A DNA stretch of 64,000 bases from Artocarpus heterophyllus (lineage: Eukaryota; Streptophyta; Magnoliopsida; Rosales; Moraceae): positions 20,607,460 to 20,671,459 of the forward strand of contig CM046341.1 in assembly GCA_025403435.1 (NCBI GenBank), in the 5' to 3' direction. Within the stretch, counting starts at the first letter, position 1. The number at the start of each line of letters is the position of its first letter. This document shows positions 1 to 12,005 of this stretch, one piece after another. The notes under the pieces are model-generated. The model was not told the origin of the DNA, did not search any database, and was given only the letters and a program-made list of their open reading frames with translations. The position numbers and the translations under genes were made by a program.

Positions 1-1008
1 TTACGAGGCCTGTAGATAAGAAAAGGTTATGGAATAGGCATGATCAGAGAACTTAAGAGTCAAATACTAAACCCTCACTAGTAATTAGATGCTACAAAAT
101 ACGAACGTAGGGATAATAAAAAACCTTTTAACCAGCTAAGATGTGTCATATTGAGGAAAAATCCTCTTGAATTAGTAGTAGAGCAAACATATGAGAGTAT
201 CACTCAACTTGTTAAGAAAAACTTAGTTATGTAGCCGATGGTCGGAGTAACCTTATGCCATTTTCATTTTAAAAAAAGTATAGGTGTGCTTAGTCACGTA
301 AAATAAGCCTAACTATGACATCATCCTTAGAGTAGTTTTTATTGGGACTCATACCAAAGAACTTCCAAGCCAAGGCTGTGAATTTTATGACGCATCCCTC
401 AGGGAATAATATACATGAAGGAGTGGCATCCTTCGGGAGTATCGATGCGATCTCCCTGATAAATGTACAGATAGTAAAGACTAGAGAACATATGACATCC
501 AATCAATATGAATGGCAAGATTAAGAGTAAGATGTCGAGGCTTGGGACATAGCAACGATTTAATGGCCATTTATACACCCTTCCTGATGCCAATAAAAGG
601 TGCACTAATATAAAGATAAGAGATAGTATACGGGGAGGATGACACATGTAGTGTCCACCAAGTAAAGTAGTGCATTTGAAGTTAGTTTTATAAACATGCC
701 TCAACAGTAGAAATTGTGCAATAGGCAAGAAAGACCTATCAAAACCTCTTCTAGCAACGATAGGACCTGCATGATTTGTCATTTGCAAGTTAAAGCATTA
801 TGCTATATAAAAAAAAATTAATCAAACCTAAGATTAGAGTGTTAGGGTAACAAGTTAGAATCATTATGACTTGTTAAAATATAGACTTCATGTAAGATTA
901 TAAGAATAAGTGTCAAGTTCATATTGTTCATCTAAAGGACAGATGAACATGAAAAAGAAAATCGACAGATTTCTTCTTGATAGAATTTTGAAGCCATCAA
1001 AACTAATA
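1..1008. other. Unassigned AT-rich DNA
   Basis: No domain, terminal repeat or RNA gene was recognised on either strand. Short open frames near 290-790 overlap each other on opposite strands and show no known motif, so they are treated as chance. This is the pre-insertion flank of the solo LTR that follows. Confidence 0.5.
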
Positions 1009-1118
1009 ACCCATGTTGAGGGAAATCTTCTTGATGAGAAAATCATCTGAAGTTCATACCCTCTTAAAACCGAGCACCCGAACAGGTTGGCTGAAATGAC
1101 CAATCCGACCAGGACGGT

Positions 1119-1320
1119 ATCTGTCCGACCAGGGACCTGTCCGACCAGGGACCCGTCCGACCAGGATCTGCCCGACCAGGGACCCGTCCGACCAGGATCT
1201 GTCCGACCAGGGACCCGTCCGACCAGGATCTGCCCGACCAGGGACCTGTCCGACCAGAGACCTGTCTGACCGGGACCTGTCCAACCAAGGACCTGTCCGA
1301 CCAGGATCTGTCTGACTTAC
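1119..1320 (+). repeat. 15-16 bp minisatellite inside the solo LTR
   Basis: About a dozen head-to-tail variants of a 15-16 bp unit with core TGTCCGACCAGGGACC. Units alternate between GGGACCCG and GGATCTG/CTGCC spacers, with C/T changes between units. It lies upstream of the TATA box, in the U3-like part of the LTR, where tandem repeats often act as enhancers. That role is an inference here. It is much richer in GC and CpG than the surrounding DNA. Confidence 0.9.
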
Positions 1321-1451
1321 CCAAAGACCACCACGTGGCACCATCTCAACCCTCCGTTGGGCAATCCTCCTTCTCCGGAGACCGTGACACCTGTCGCTGG
1401 ACACCTGGGTTACGGGCCAAACCGGTCCATACCCGGATCCAAGCTAAACTC

Positions 1452-1459
1452 TATAAATA
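1452..1459 (+). promoter_or_regulatory. LTR TATA box
   Basis: TATAAATA within CTCTATAAATAGGAGC, a classic plant core promoter, about 130 bp after the minisatellite. It sets the orientation of this LTR as plus. Confidence 0.7.
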
Positions 1460-1715
1460 GGAGCATCAACTCCACCACAAAGGTACGGGCATTCTTCCCT
1501 CGCCTACTCTGCCTTTCCTTAGCTCTTCCCGGTCAGAACACTGACTTGAGCGTCGGAGCGCCCTTGGCAGACACCAAACCGGTGTCCCCATACTCCGAGG
1601 CCTTCTCTCCTCTTGCAGATCCGACCAGACTAGGCCGAGCCGGGCAGAACAGGGAACCCGACCACCGTGCGTCCCCGCACGCGGTGTTGTGCCGAAATCA
1701 GGCATCAACAACCCA

Positions 1716-4188
1716 TAAGCATACTTCTTAGTTATTTTCCCCACATTATTCCCATCCATAAAAATAAAATATACAAAAAATACCCAACAAAAAAAGACTT
1801 CTAGTACCTATCCCCCTCTTAGAAAGGAAATCTTTTTAAATTCAAGGTTGCAAATCAAGGACTAGATTAAGCAAAACTTGAAGTAGTTGGTAGAACTACT
1901 ATCCTTAACCATGAAGAATAGAAATTCCATGATATCAGAAGATCCAACCCATAAACTAAGACCATCAATAGACACTTCCTCTTCTAAATGTTAATAATAC
2001 CCAATTAGAGCAGCAAGGACAGAAAACCATTAAATGTGAAATAAAGGGAGTTTGAGGACTTGGTCAAGTTAGGATTAAGATGACAAGAAGAGAGTGAAGA
2101 CAAGCATATGGTGCCTCATTGAACATGTTCTCAGCTCTTAGTCTCGCTCAAACTTGACAATAAGATAGAATAGGAATAGAAGACTGTCTAAGAAGGCTCT
2201 TGATGCATGAGACACAACCCTTCCCAGAAATTGTAAGGAAGCCTTAGAATAATATAGGACACTAAAGTGGCCTAGAAAGAAGGAACACATAGCTAGCTAT
2301 AGACACAAAATTCATATATAGAGAAAGTTAAGACACATCATGAAATGTTTCCATAGTAGAAACAGGTTTGATTAGAACCTCGAAGGAAAGATAAGTTACA
2401 CAAATGGTAAAATACTATAAGATGACCTAAGCAGGATTGTGTTGTTAAACAAGTTGACACAGTTAAGGCTAGAATGACAACTATTTTCTAAGAAAATAGG
2501 TGCTCAAAAGACTAGAATTACAATCTCAAGATGGATAGAACGTAGATAAGACTCTAATAAACTTCTTATAGGTTAAAGGAAAGAGCATAGTTTTGCTCTT
2601 CTAGAAGAGCGTACCCTACCCAATAGTACAAGATTTAGATCTAGAATGATTTCTTACCCATAAAATGGCCGTGAAAAGTGTAAAACTACCCAGGCATTTA
2701 TGGTATGCTATGTAGAATGTCCTAGATTCTAGAGTAAGTATACGTAAAGGAAATTGATAGTATGACTTTATATGCTATGAGAATCTGTTGCCCCGATATG
2801 TCGCGATATTATGTTGAAATTTCTAGAATAAGACCACCTAAGAAGAATCCATGGTATGATCTCCATATGTCAAGGGACACAATGCATCCCATTATATAGT
2901 ATCATAGTGGGATTTCTGCTTGCAGAAAAATAAAACCTCCAACTTGCCTTTAATAAATTAGAAGAAATTACTATAAGATATACGAGCTTCGATTAGAAAT
3001 CATAAGAACAATTTAGATAATCAAGTAGAATTTAAAAAATTTCTTATGACCAATAGAGAGGTCACAAGAGCAGAACCAAGAGAGACCTTACAAATATGAA
3101 AAATAAGAATGAGTTTCCCTTTTCTTGCACCCCAAGGAGAGGCGAGACATGTTCAAGAGAAATATGAAAAAGTCAATTCAAGTGTTATGAATCCTTAGAA
3201 GTTTTAAAACAAGTAAATAAACATGTTTTAGACAATTATTATCACTAGTTTGGATGACTGAATGATAAAAAAAACTATAAATTAGGTAATAAAAAAATGA
3301 ACTTTATGGCCAGTTTTTACATACTAGATCATGAACTGGATTTAGATATGCAACCTAAGATACGAAATAGGATTAGTACAAGTTCTAAGATAAGAGAAAG
3401 ATAGCCTCAAGAAAATAAGGCCATAATTCCATGTCAAGATATTTGGGCAAAATTGCTAAGAGAAAGAAAACCCTATAGTATTAAGTTATAGAGCCATAAG
3501 ATATCCCTAGTTTATCCCAATTTTTGAGGACAAAAATTTTGTAAGGTGGATAGATTATAATGACTAGAAAAATCCAAAAAAAATAATTCGTATGATTAAC
3601 TACGGATTTTTCCATAATTACCTTCTTAAGTACTTGAGAAAGTACAAGTTCAAAATTTATGAACACACACTTTGAAAGCCTTAATAGCTATAAGACTTTA
3701 GAAATAAATAATTTTATAAATGCATAATCTTATGTACTTGTGTATGAAACATATAGGAAATGTGATGTGATGATAGTACCTTTAAATAATTACAAATAAC
3801 TATTTGATGTGCTAAACTAAAAGTTTATGATTCAACAATTTCATGTATGAGCCCAAGTAGCGATAGTTATAAGAATCTTAGTTAGAATATTTAAATTGAG
3901 ACTATATGATAAAAAAGAATTTCAAATTCTATATGATTATACAAAATTCCTGTACAAAGCCAATTTAGGTCAACATGTAATCAACAATTCAATACTATAA
4001 TTAAGAAATGGTAGCATGAAATTTATATATGCAAGATCGATCTTGATTTTTATGAGATCACAAAGCATGACAAGGATTTTCTAAGTCGTAAAACTTAGTA
4101 AAAATTTCAAGAACTTACTATGTCTTATACGTATACAATAAATTACTTACAAGTATAAATAACTGTGTGAAATTTATAATAATAATAA

Positions 4189-4223
<35 letters not shown>

Positions 4224-4869
4224 AATGTTAATGGAATTCACAAACATTGCACAAGCCTTTAAGGCAAATACAAATTCATAAACGGATAAATTTCAATCCG
4301 TAAAGTGATTACTGAAAGTGTAAAGAGCATCCATAGATTGGATGTGGAGTCATAAATGACATTTTATGGGAATCAATCATGGTTATAACTACAAAGCATG
4401 TAATTGTGCCAAGTCTAGATTTTGAATTAAATTGACTAACAAATTGTCGATTTAATTTATGAAAATTTTTCTAAATTACGACTATTATTTTACCATAAAA
4501 TTTGAAGTTTATAATATGAAAATTTTTAAATAAAAAATGTGTTTTGATAAATATTTCAAAGTTTTAAAAGTTATAAAAATTATTTTGATCAAAGTTCTAA
4601 ATACATAAGATTATGTAAAAAAAAAAAAAGTAAATGTGGTGAATACAATTAATCATCAGTTTTAAAGACAAATGTTTCAAAGTTTGTTATTTCAAAATAA
4701 AATCTAAAAATCTATAAAAGTATGGATAATTCATGAAAATGATTTTTAAGACAGTATGAATATTTTAGTAAAACAATAATACAATAAGAGAACTAGCATT
4801 TATGTAATTATTTTAAAGAGCAAGAATTATACTTTTAGAAAGTACAACAATATTTATAGAAATTTCAAG
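1716..4869. other. Unassigned AT-rich DNA
   Basis: About 3.1 kb with no recognised coding domain, LTR end or RNA gene on either strand. The only clear structure is an AAT/ATT microsatellite at 4175-4222. Its right part may include the decayed start of the LTR copy annotated next, whose 5' end I could not place. Confidence 0.5.
4175..4222. repeat. AAT/ATT microsatellite
   Basis: A run of AAT units passes directly into a run of ATT units, so the array is itself an inverted repeat (AAT then ATT) that could fold on itself. Confidence 0.95.
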
Positions 4870-7800
4870 TTTATGGATCAAATTTGATCAATCCAACGCG
4901 ACATAAAATTAGACTATGAGGTCTCATTGTCCATAAATACATGGACACAAAAAAATTTCAGCCAATAGAAATCAGCCACACACTCTCTCTACTTTCTCTC
5001 TCTGCCCTCTTTCTCTCTTCCAACTCAGTCCAAAAATCTAAGGTATCGAAAAGCACCGTTAAGTTGAGTCCAACGGTGTGCCATGTCGCCCATAAATCTG
5101 CCAGAGGAAGCCACACTCGCCAGTCAAAATAATAAGAAAACCTAAAATTTTTGGCAACATATCTTTGCCGCCTTGCATCCGATCGACGTGATTCTTTTTC
5201 CTACACGACACAGCACGACAAGAGGAACAAGACCCACCCATGCTTGTACCTCAATAGTCGTTGGAGAGCTTCACCCGAGCCCTACTACTGTATGCCTCAT
5301 GCACCCATGAATTGCCAACATGCCAAGGAGGTGCCCGACACCTCCCAGCCTAAAGGATTCAGAGGGACGTAAGGAGGAAGAACCACCTAAGAACCATGCC
5401 GACCACCACAACACAACATAAAATGCCAAACGCCACTGTAGTTGTCACAAGCTTCACCGTTTTGGCAATCCAAGCAATGATAAGACCCACTTGTGGTGCC
5501 GTCGAAACCAGAAATCGATGGCGAGCATGATGCCTCAATCAAGTTCACACTGTAGGCACCGTATGATGGAGTTTTGAACTCGTCGCCGTCGACCACAAAG
5601 AGGAGCTCCGACTGATGCCCTCTCCAACGATGGTACTTCAAATTGGTTATGCCAAAACAATTAGAGGAACACGATAAATAAAATGCCCAGGTCAAGTTTA
5701 GGATTCCGTCGTCGGAGCACCGTGCTCCACGCTATCATTTTTGGCTGAAATTATAGAGCCTGATTTGCATAGAAGGATGTTAAATTAGGTGAAATTGACA
5801 CCAACATTAGATTTAAAAGGGTTGATTTAGGGCTCAAGCTCAGCTACCAACAGAGTTCGGTCAATGCTGGTCAATGGTGGTCAACGCCATCAATGGCGGT
5901 TAACGGAGACATCAGGTTTTGGTGATTTGGACTTTTGATTGATGATCTAAGACTATCTCCCGACTTGTTTTGACATCTGAAACGCAATGGTGCCCTACGT
6001 TTGAGCTTATACCACTCCATTAAAAATCATCTGGCACTAGCTACACGTGGATCAAGGCGACTTAAACTACTATAACGGAGTCCAAAATGACGTTTCCAAC
6101 AATTATAAATCTCCATGAAGCATTCTTGGTCATCCATGGTAGCTTGAGGACCATTGTTGAGGATGCTTCGCAAATTGTAACCGCTCAAATTGGGGTCCAG
6201 GTAAGTAAGAATCTCGCCTACAATATGAACGATTTTTTAAATAATTTTTTTATATATTTTAATAAAAATTTATAAAATGCATGATTAGTGATTTGTCCAC
6301 TGTGTCATGTTATGATGTGATGTTATGTTTCGATATAATTATGATTTATTATGTTTATGCATGCTATATCATGTGATGCTGTGATGATGTCATGATTAAT
6401 ATGTGATGCATATAATATTTAAATCATATTGTTAAATTACCTTCAAGCTAATCATGTTTACGATTTATGGTTTATGATTTATGTTATTGTGAGGCGATGT
6501 AGTAACATGTCAAATTGCATACATACAATAAGATAAGTGAAATTAATAAGACAAATTAAAGGTGTCACACCAACCTCTTGACCTACAAGGAGGCTTAAAA
6601 AAGTTTATGATTTCAGCGTCGTTAGGGACCTCGCGAACCTTGATCTTCCAAAGATCGCGCATAATCGGTACGATTACTTAGGCTCAATTAATAAGATAAG
6701 TTTAGCTTAATAATTAAGCATACAACAAGTTGATAAGCAAGCATAAAATGTTCATGCATGTTTTTATTTAAATGTTTTTTAATTATATTTTGTGAGTCTA
6801 ATTTCTTACTTGCTGAGCGAAAGCTCATTTAAATATGTTCATGTTGTAGGTAAGAAAACTTATCAGCAACATTTGATGGGCAGTGGTGAGTGGTGGACGA
6901 AAAGTGGAGATGGGAATATATATCGCTCCGACAAATGTAATATTTCTGCAATCTTAGTTGAAGTAATTATGCACATTTTTTTTATGAAATTAGGTATGTT
7001 TTTAGATTATAAAATTTATGTATGTATAAATAAGTAAATAAAATTATATAATTATGTCTTAAAAACCAAGGTTGTGATTATACAACCTTGGTATAAAGAA
7101 TTATAAGGTTTTAAAAATGTTGCAATAGAAAATGTAACAAATGCACAAAAATTTTTGAGGAAATTGTGAAATTATTTGTAGTTAAGAAATGTTATATGAG
7201 TTTTATGTTAGATTGTGTAAGGAGTTTAATGAATATGTTTTACGAATTTATTATTGCAAAAATTTGAATGAATATGTTTTTAAGAAACTAATATGTTAGA
7301 CCTAATAGAATAAATTATAAGAAATTACCATCATGATAATTTTAAAAAGGGAATAAGTTGTAAGTAATCACTATGTTTTTTTTAAAATAATAAATTATAA
7401 GTAAAATATATAGATAATTTTTGAGAAAGTTTTAAAGAGTATTTAAAATAGGATTTTAACACAACATCTAATTTAAAATTGTTTTAGAAATATATTCATT
7501 TAAATTAAGGAATGTTTTAAAGGAGGTAATTTTTAAATGATTGTCTTTGTGTTTAAAAGAAAAGTCATAAGGAATTACTAGAATATTTTATGAAGTTATA
7601 TAATGAATTAAGTCTATGGAGACTATGATTATGTCTAAAAGTAATAATTATTGTCATGCTATAATCATGTTTAAGAAATTAATTTTACTATGTTAGATTT
7701 ATGTAATTAAGTTTTGGGAAACAACTATTATTTTCTTTCAAGGAAATATGTTAAGAATTTGTCATTAAGGTTTTGTTTGAGAAAAAAAATTATTCTGCAA

Positions 7801-7879
7801 ATTTAACTACTTTACATTAAAGCAAGTTACGACTAAGATTATATAGTTAAGTAACGGCCACTTAATTAGGGTTGTCACA
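4870..7879 (+). mobile_element. Decayed copy of a gypsy-type long LTR
   Basis: This stretch is collinear with the solo LTR at 52174-55912. Shared blocks are the CTCTCTCT leader near 4976 (52403 there), the segment CATCCGATCGACGTGATTCT near 5176, the GGTCAA cluster near 5859, the CTACACGTGGATCRAGRCGA segment near 6040, the AGTAAGWAGAATCTCGCCTACA segment near 6203, and the phrase GCTGAGCGAAAGCTCATT followed by GTTGTAGGTAAG near 6815. It ends GGGTTGTCACA at 7879, matching GGGTCGTCACA of the other copy. Many CpG sites of the younger copy read TG or CA here, so this copy is older. The 5' end is not resolved. At the 3' end, TGTCACA could also be read as the terminus of the adjoining copia LTR. Confidence 0.7.
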
Positions 7880-8440
7880 ATATTTATCGTGTTTCATAAT
7901 AATGAATTAAATCTGTAAAAATGCTAGAGATTTGATAAAAGATAGGGGTGTCATTTCATGAATGAACGCAACCAATTTAATCCATACAACCTTTTACATA
8001 AAGGTATATTTTCATTTGTAAAAGTATCTATTCATGTGTCAATCCAACTATTATAATAAATATGTTTGTGGCTAATAGGCATTTAGGTTCGTATGAAAAC
8101 ATATAACCAATGAATAGACCGGCTCGATATGAAAACATTATTTCGTCACACATCAGCATAGGCGAGTGCCGCGGTGCTGATCAACATCTATGATTTTTTG
8201 TGTTGTATAATAGTGGTTACCGTGGTGCCAACGCTTTGGCAGCCCAGCGCCTAGGTGCCATACACCTCGTGGAGCATTGTCCCGAAAATGTTGTTTGGTT
8301 ATTTTTAATGCAACCTTAAATATGAGCGCCACAACGCTCCAAGCTGATTCTAAACATATTAAAAATGTGTATTTTCATGCAAACTTGTGTGATCTTTTAT
8401 CTTTAACATTTGAGAGAAATATATTACAATCTCTTTAACA
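7880..8440 (-). repeat. Copia I 3' LTR
   Basis: About 561 bp, homologous to 28870-29447. Shared blocks include GATAGGGGTGTCATTTCAT, GTATGAAAACATA and AGCTGATTCTAA. On the minus strand it starts TGTTAAAGAGATTG directly after the polypurine tract. The far end (plus 7873-7880) is ambiguous because the neighbouring LTR ends in the same letters. It carries GC-rich words such as GGTGCCAACGCTTTGGC. Confidence 0.75.
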
Positions 8441-8450
8441 ATCTCCCATT
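8441..8450 (-). other. Copia I polypurine tract
   Basis: On the minus strand AATGGGAGAT stands immediately before the LTR start TGTTAAAG. This is the usual copia plus-strand priming site (AATGGGAGATTG-type junction). Confidence 0.75.
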
Positions 8451-8940
8451 AGATTGTAATATTTCTACAGATTCAACAATGATAAACTCATATATATAAG
8501 AAGATATCTTTTGATTTTATTCTTCAATTAGTGAATATACTTCAAAGTTTTTACAAAACAATAATATGCTTTGCATTGAACTTTATCACTTAAGCAAATA
8601 CTGAAAATTCATCACATATAAGCTATCCTAGATTTCAAATCATATTCCAACTATTTAGCCCTATTTTGGCCTTGTGATCTATCTTAAAGTCATGAACATC
8701 TACAAGACTAAATCACGGTCTTGTTAAAACAATGTTATTTCTTATGTTCGCTTAAGTGAAGCTTCAAATCATGTCTCTAGCTACTTTGAGACTTGATACT
8801 TCAAAAAGAGTAAATACTCAACCTCAATCACATAGCTACTTGCAACGAACAACTTGGAAGGGACAATCAAATTTTAGTGCTAACTCGGTCACATAACGGT
8901 GACTTGTTCTTACCCATTTAACTATGGAATAGTGGCACAA
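8451..8940 (-). other. Copia I 3' untranslated stretch
   Basis: About 490 bp between the end of the RNase H remnant and the polypurine tract. It is AT-rich, and no domain was recognised. It is probably the element's 3' noncoding region. Confidence 0.5.
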
Positions 8941-10420
8941 CTATTGCATAGTTAGATTACCATCACCATTGATTCTTATATTGAAAGGTTTTAGTTCCAT
9001 TCCACTAAATGTGTCGTTGACTAAGTTTCTCAAAAGACCTTTTGTTAAGTGATCTGCTAGGTTCTTATTAGTCCTAATATAAACAACATTAATAACACCA
9101 TCAGTTATTTGTTGTTTCACAAATTCATGTCTCAAGCTAATATATCAAGACTTTTCCTTATAAATTTTGTTATAAGCTTTAAACTATGGAGCTTTACAAT
9201 CGCAATAGAAAAAAATAGATGGCATCGAGTGTGGCCACAACTCAAATATCAAATACTAATTTCTACTTCTTTGCCTATAGTTGCAATTGCTATTAACTTA
9301 TTTTCCACAGTTGAGTGAGTTATGCGTGTTTGTTTTTTAGAAGCCCAAGACACTGCTTATCTTGCAATTGTGAAAATCCAATCACATCGCATCTGAGTAT
9401 CCTTCTAGCTCCGTGGGATAAATGTTATAAAACAAACCCAAATTAATGTTCCCTTTAAGATAACGAGTTATTCTACCAATTACATTCCTACATTCAACAC
9501 TTGAGTTACTCGTGGACCTTGACATTTTGCATATCGTAAATGTAATGTCTGCCCTTGGATAATGTAAGGGATACATCAAGCTACCAATCGCACTAGCATA
9601 CTCTACCTGTGCTACCGACCAGCCATCATTTTGTAGTAATTTAATACTAGAATCATATAGAGTATTAGCTTCTTTAAACTTCAAATGATTGAATTTAAGA
9701 AGTATCTTCTCAATATAATGAGATTGACACAACGAGTAACCCCTACTATGCTTCCTTACTTTCACACCTAATATAGTATCTATCTCACTAAGATTTTTCA
9801 TCTTAAATTATAAAGGTAAATGTTTCTTAGTGTCATTTACTCCTTGCATGTTTGTTCCAAAGATAAGCAAAATCAACATACAAACATATAATCATACCAA
9901 AAATATTTGTAAATCTAGAATATATTCATTTATCCGTATTATTATGCTTAAAACCATGAGACAATATAACGAAATCAAATTTCATAGGCCATTGTTTTCG
10001 GAGCTTGCTTTTATCCATAAAGCGACTTGACTAATTTGTAAACTTTTTTCTCATATCTAGGTAGTTGTTTGATATAGATTTCCGCATCAAGATCATCATT
10101 TAGAAAAGCTGTCTTTACATCAGTTTTGTGCACATGCAAATTATATAATAAAGTAATTGCAGATAATACTCTAATAGATGTCAATCTAGCTACTGGAGAA
10201 TAAGTATCAAAGTAGTCTATACAATGCTTTTGTTTAAATTCCTTGGCTGCCAATCTTGCCTAGAAATTTGTATAGACCTTGTACATTCTTCTAAACACCC
10301 AGTTGTTGCTTATTAATTTTGATCCCAAAAGGAGATTAACTAAAATCCAAGTTCCATTTAAACATTATTAGATCCATTTCATCATCATTTACAATCTCTC
10401 TCTAAACGGAGGCATCTCTA
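8941..10420 (-). pseudogene. Copia I reverse transcriptase and RNase H remnant
   Basis: Minus-strand fragments read in order as copia RT then RNase H. Near 10420 is the pre-RT block (SSRDAS and NDEMD). 10253-10011 is the RT fingers/palm (FDTYSPVARLTSIRVL, TDVKTAFLN). 9801-9382 is RT thumb to RNase H (YSLCQSHYIEKILLKF, GSLMYPLHYPRADITF). 9135-8941 is the RNase H C-terminus (TNKNLADHLTKGL). The palm catalytic motif near 9880 should read YVDD but reads YVDF because two bases are lost, so the frame breaks in the active site. Several further stops and frameshifts separate the pieces. It would copy element RNA into DNA if intact; it is clearly dead. The missing upstream part lies at 23494-28660. 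Confidence 0.85.
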
Positions 10421-10430
10421 GATGATATAT

Positions 10431-12005
10431 TGTGCTCAAACCGCAAGTGTATAGGTTATACATGTAATAAAGTGACCAAAGGTCAAGTATCGTCCCACAA
10501 GGATTGAATTTTTAGGAATCTAAGCTAAGTACTATGGGTTTGCACACTTAATTTTATCTAGGCAAATTTGAATTTGAATTAATTGCAAGAAATAAAAAAA
10601 TTAAATAAACCAGATTAATTAAAGTGATTGATAAATCAATTAACAAAAGAGGCCATTTTATGAAATGGAAAACCTATATGATATGGTTTCTAGGGTCTTG
10701 ACTTCACTCTATTCTTCCTATGTTCTTCCTATTTGGTAAATGACAACTAGTTCACTCAATTCATTAATCAAGGGTTTAAAATTAACCTCATTACCTTACC
10801 CAATGTGAAATGAGATCATATATGTAAATAATCAAGTTGATTTTCCTATCTAACTTGTCTACCCACACATTCATTAAACAAGCCCTTATATTAATTATAT
10901 AAGTGTCATTGGCCTCCTGAACTCAACAACAACCAAGATAATGTTTCTTAAAACCGATAAATAAATTAAACTCTCTTAAGTATTGAATTCATGAATCAAA
11001 ATCAACTAATTCGTTTCCCAACAATTTAGAAGCATTAAGAATGGAGAAACACAAATGAATTGCAATGAAACTATATTGACAATTAACCAAATATTCCGAA
11101 TATGACAATTAACCAAATATTCCAAACATAGTTAGAATAGAGTTACATCAAGCCCCTATAATGAAAATCTAGCTCATCATAGTATAAATAGTCAACATAA
11201 AACACCCATAATTGAAGTCTTGATGAACTTAAAATCAAGATAATTAAATACTAGAATGGAGAAGAAATGATACTAGTGATAACTTTTAGCTTCTAATCTT
11301 TAACTCTTGCACCAATCTTCAATAAACTCTAAGAACTCTTGATTTGTCTTTCAATCTTCACTAAAAATGGGTTTTTCTTCCTGCAAAAGCCAAATGGGCA
11401 GCCAACGATGGTTCTCCAAACTTGGTATCCTCCTTCCTCAAAACCCTAGCAAGGGTCTTTCATAGGTACCCTTTTGAGAAGTGTGCCTAGCCTTGATTAG
11501 GTTATCAATGCGTTGGTCGCTGTAGCGGAGAAATTCTTGCTGCATCCCAAAACATGAAGATGAAAAATTAGAAATAGGATAGACACTGCAGTGAGGAAAA
11601 GGGCATTGCAACGCCAAAAAAAAGTCTTCGGGCATTGTAGCAAGAAACCTGGTCACTGTAGCATCTGGGTTCTGCTAGTTTGGGCCTTTTTTTTTCAAAC
11701 GAAGCTGCAACGGCCTGAAGCTTTGCTACAGCACCAAGCACTATTCCACTAGCCCAATTTTGTCTTCTTTTACGCACTAAGAATTGATCTTTGAGCTTCA
11801 ATTGGCTTTTTTTCACTTCTATAATTGAAAATAAAGTAAAAAAATAAATAGTAAAACAAAACAAAAAATAACATAAAAACATAATTAAAAACAAAATTTA
11901 CTAAATCTAAATTAAACTTAAATAAACATAAAAATATGCAAAAAAAACTAACAAATCACTCCAAAAGCTAACAAAATATATAAGTTGGGGTAACTAAAAA
12001 CTAAT
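10431..12005 (-). repeat. Athila 1 3' LTR
   Basis: Starts on the plus strand with TGTGCTCAAACCGCAAGTG and is collinear with 18562-20112 for about 1.55 kb, up to ATATATAAGTTGGGGTAAC near 11995. The right boundary is approximate because no clean CA end or polypurine tract is visible. The segment 11505-11760 is rich in words of the type GCTGCAACG, GCTGTAGCG and GCTACAGCA. Confidence 0.8.

Larger units (their letters stand above)
1014..1710 (+). mobile_element. Solo LTR, probably gypsy TAT-type
   Basis: A complete 697-bp LTR standing alone. It begins TGTTGAGGG and ends GGCATCAACA, giving matching inverted termini (TGTTGA/TCAACA). It is bounded by a perfect 5-bp target duplication, ACCCA, at 1009-1013 and 1711-1715. 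No internal retrotransposon sequence is attached on either side, which is the signature of LTR-LTR recombination. It holds a GC-rich minisatellite, a TATA box and, downstream of that, the phrase GACTTGAGCGTCGGAGCGCC near 1541. From memory that phrase recurs in LTRs of the TAT/Ogre group. The lineage is an inference; the boundaries are read directly. Open frames across this interval are by-products of the GC-rich repeat. Confidence 0.9.

Noticed and set aside
1119..1320. CRISPR-like array
   Set aside because: Units are contiguous without unique spacers and sit inside a plant LTR.
1054..1404. Repetitive protein of the RTGPWSDRS type
   Set aside because: A translation of the 15-16 bp minisatellite; frames are open in both directions because the repeat lacks stop codons.
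3481..3666. Short frame with a hydrophobic segment
   Set aside because: A single AT-rich chance frame; no supporting signals.
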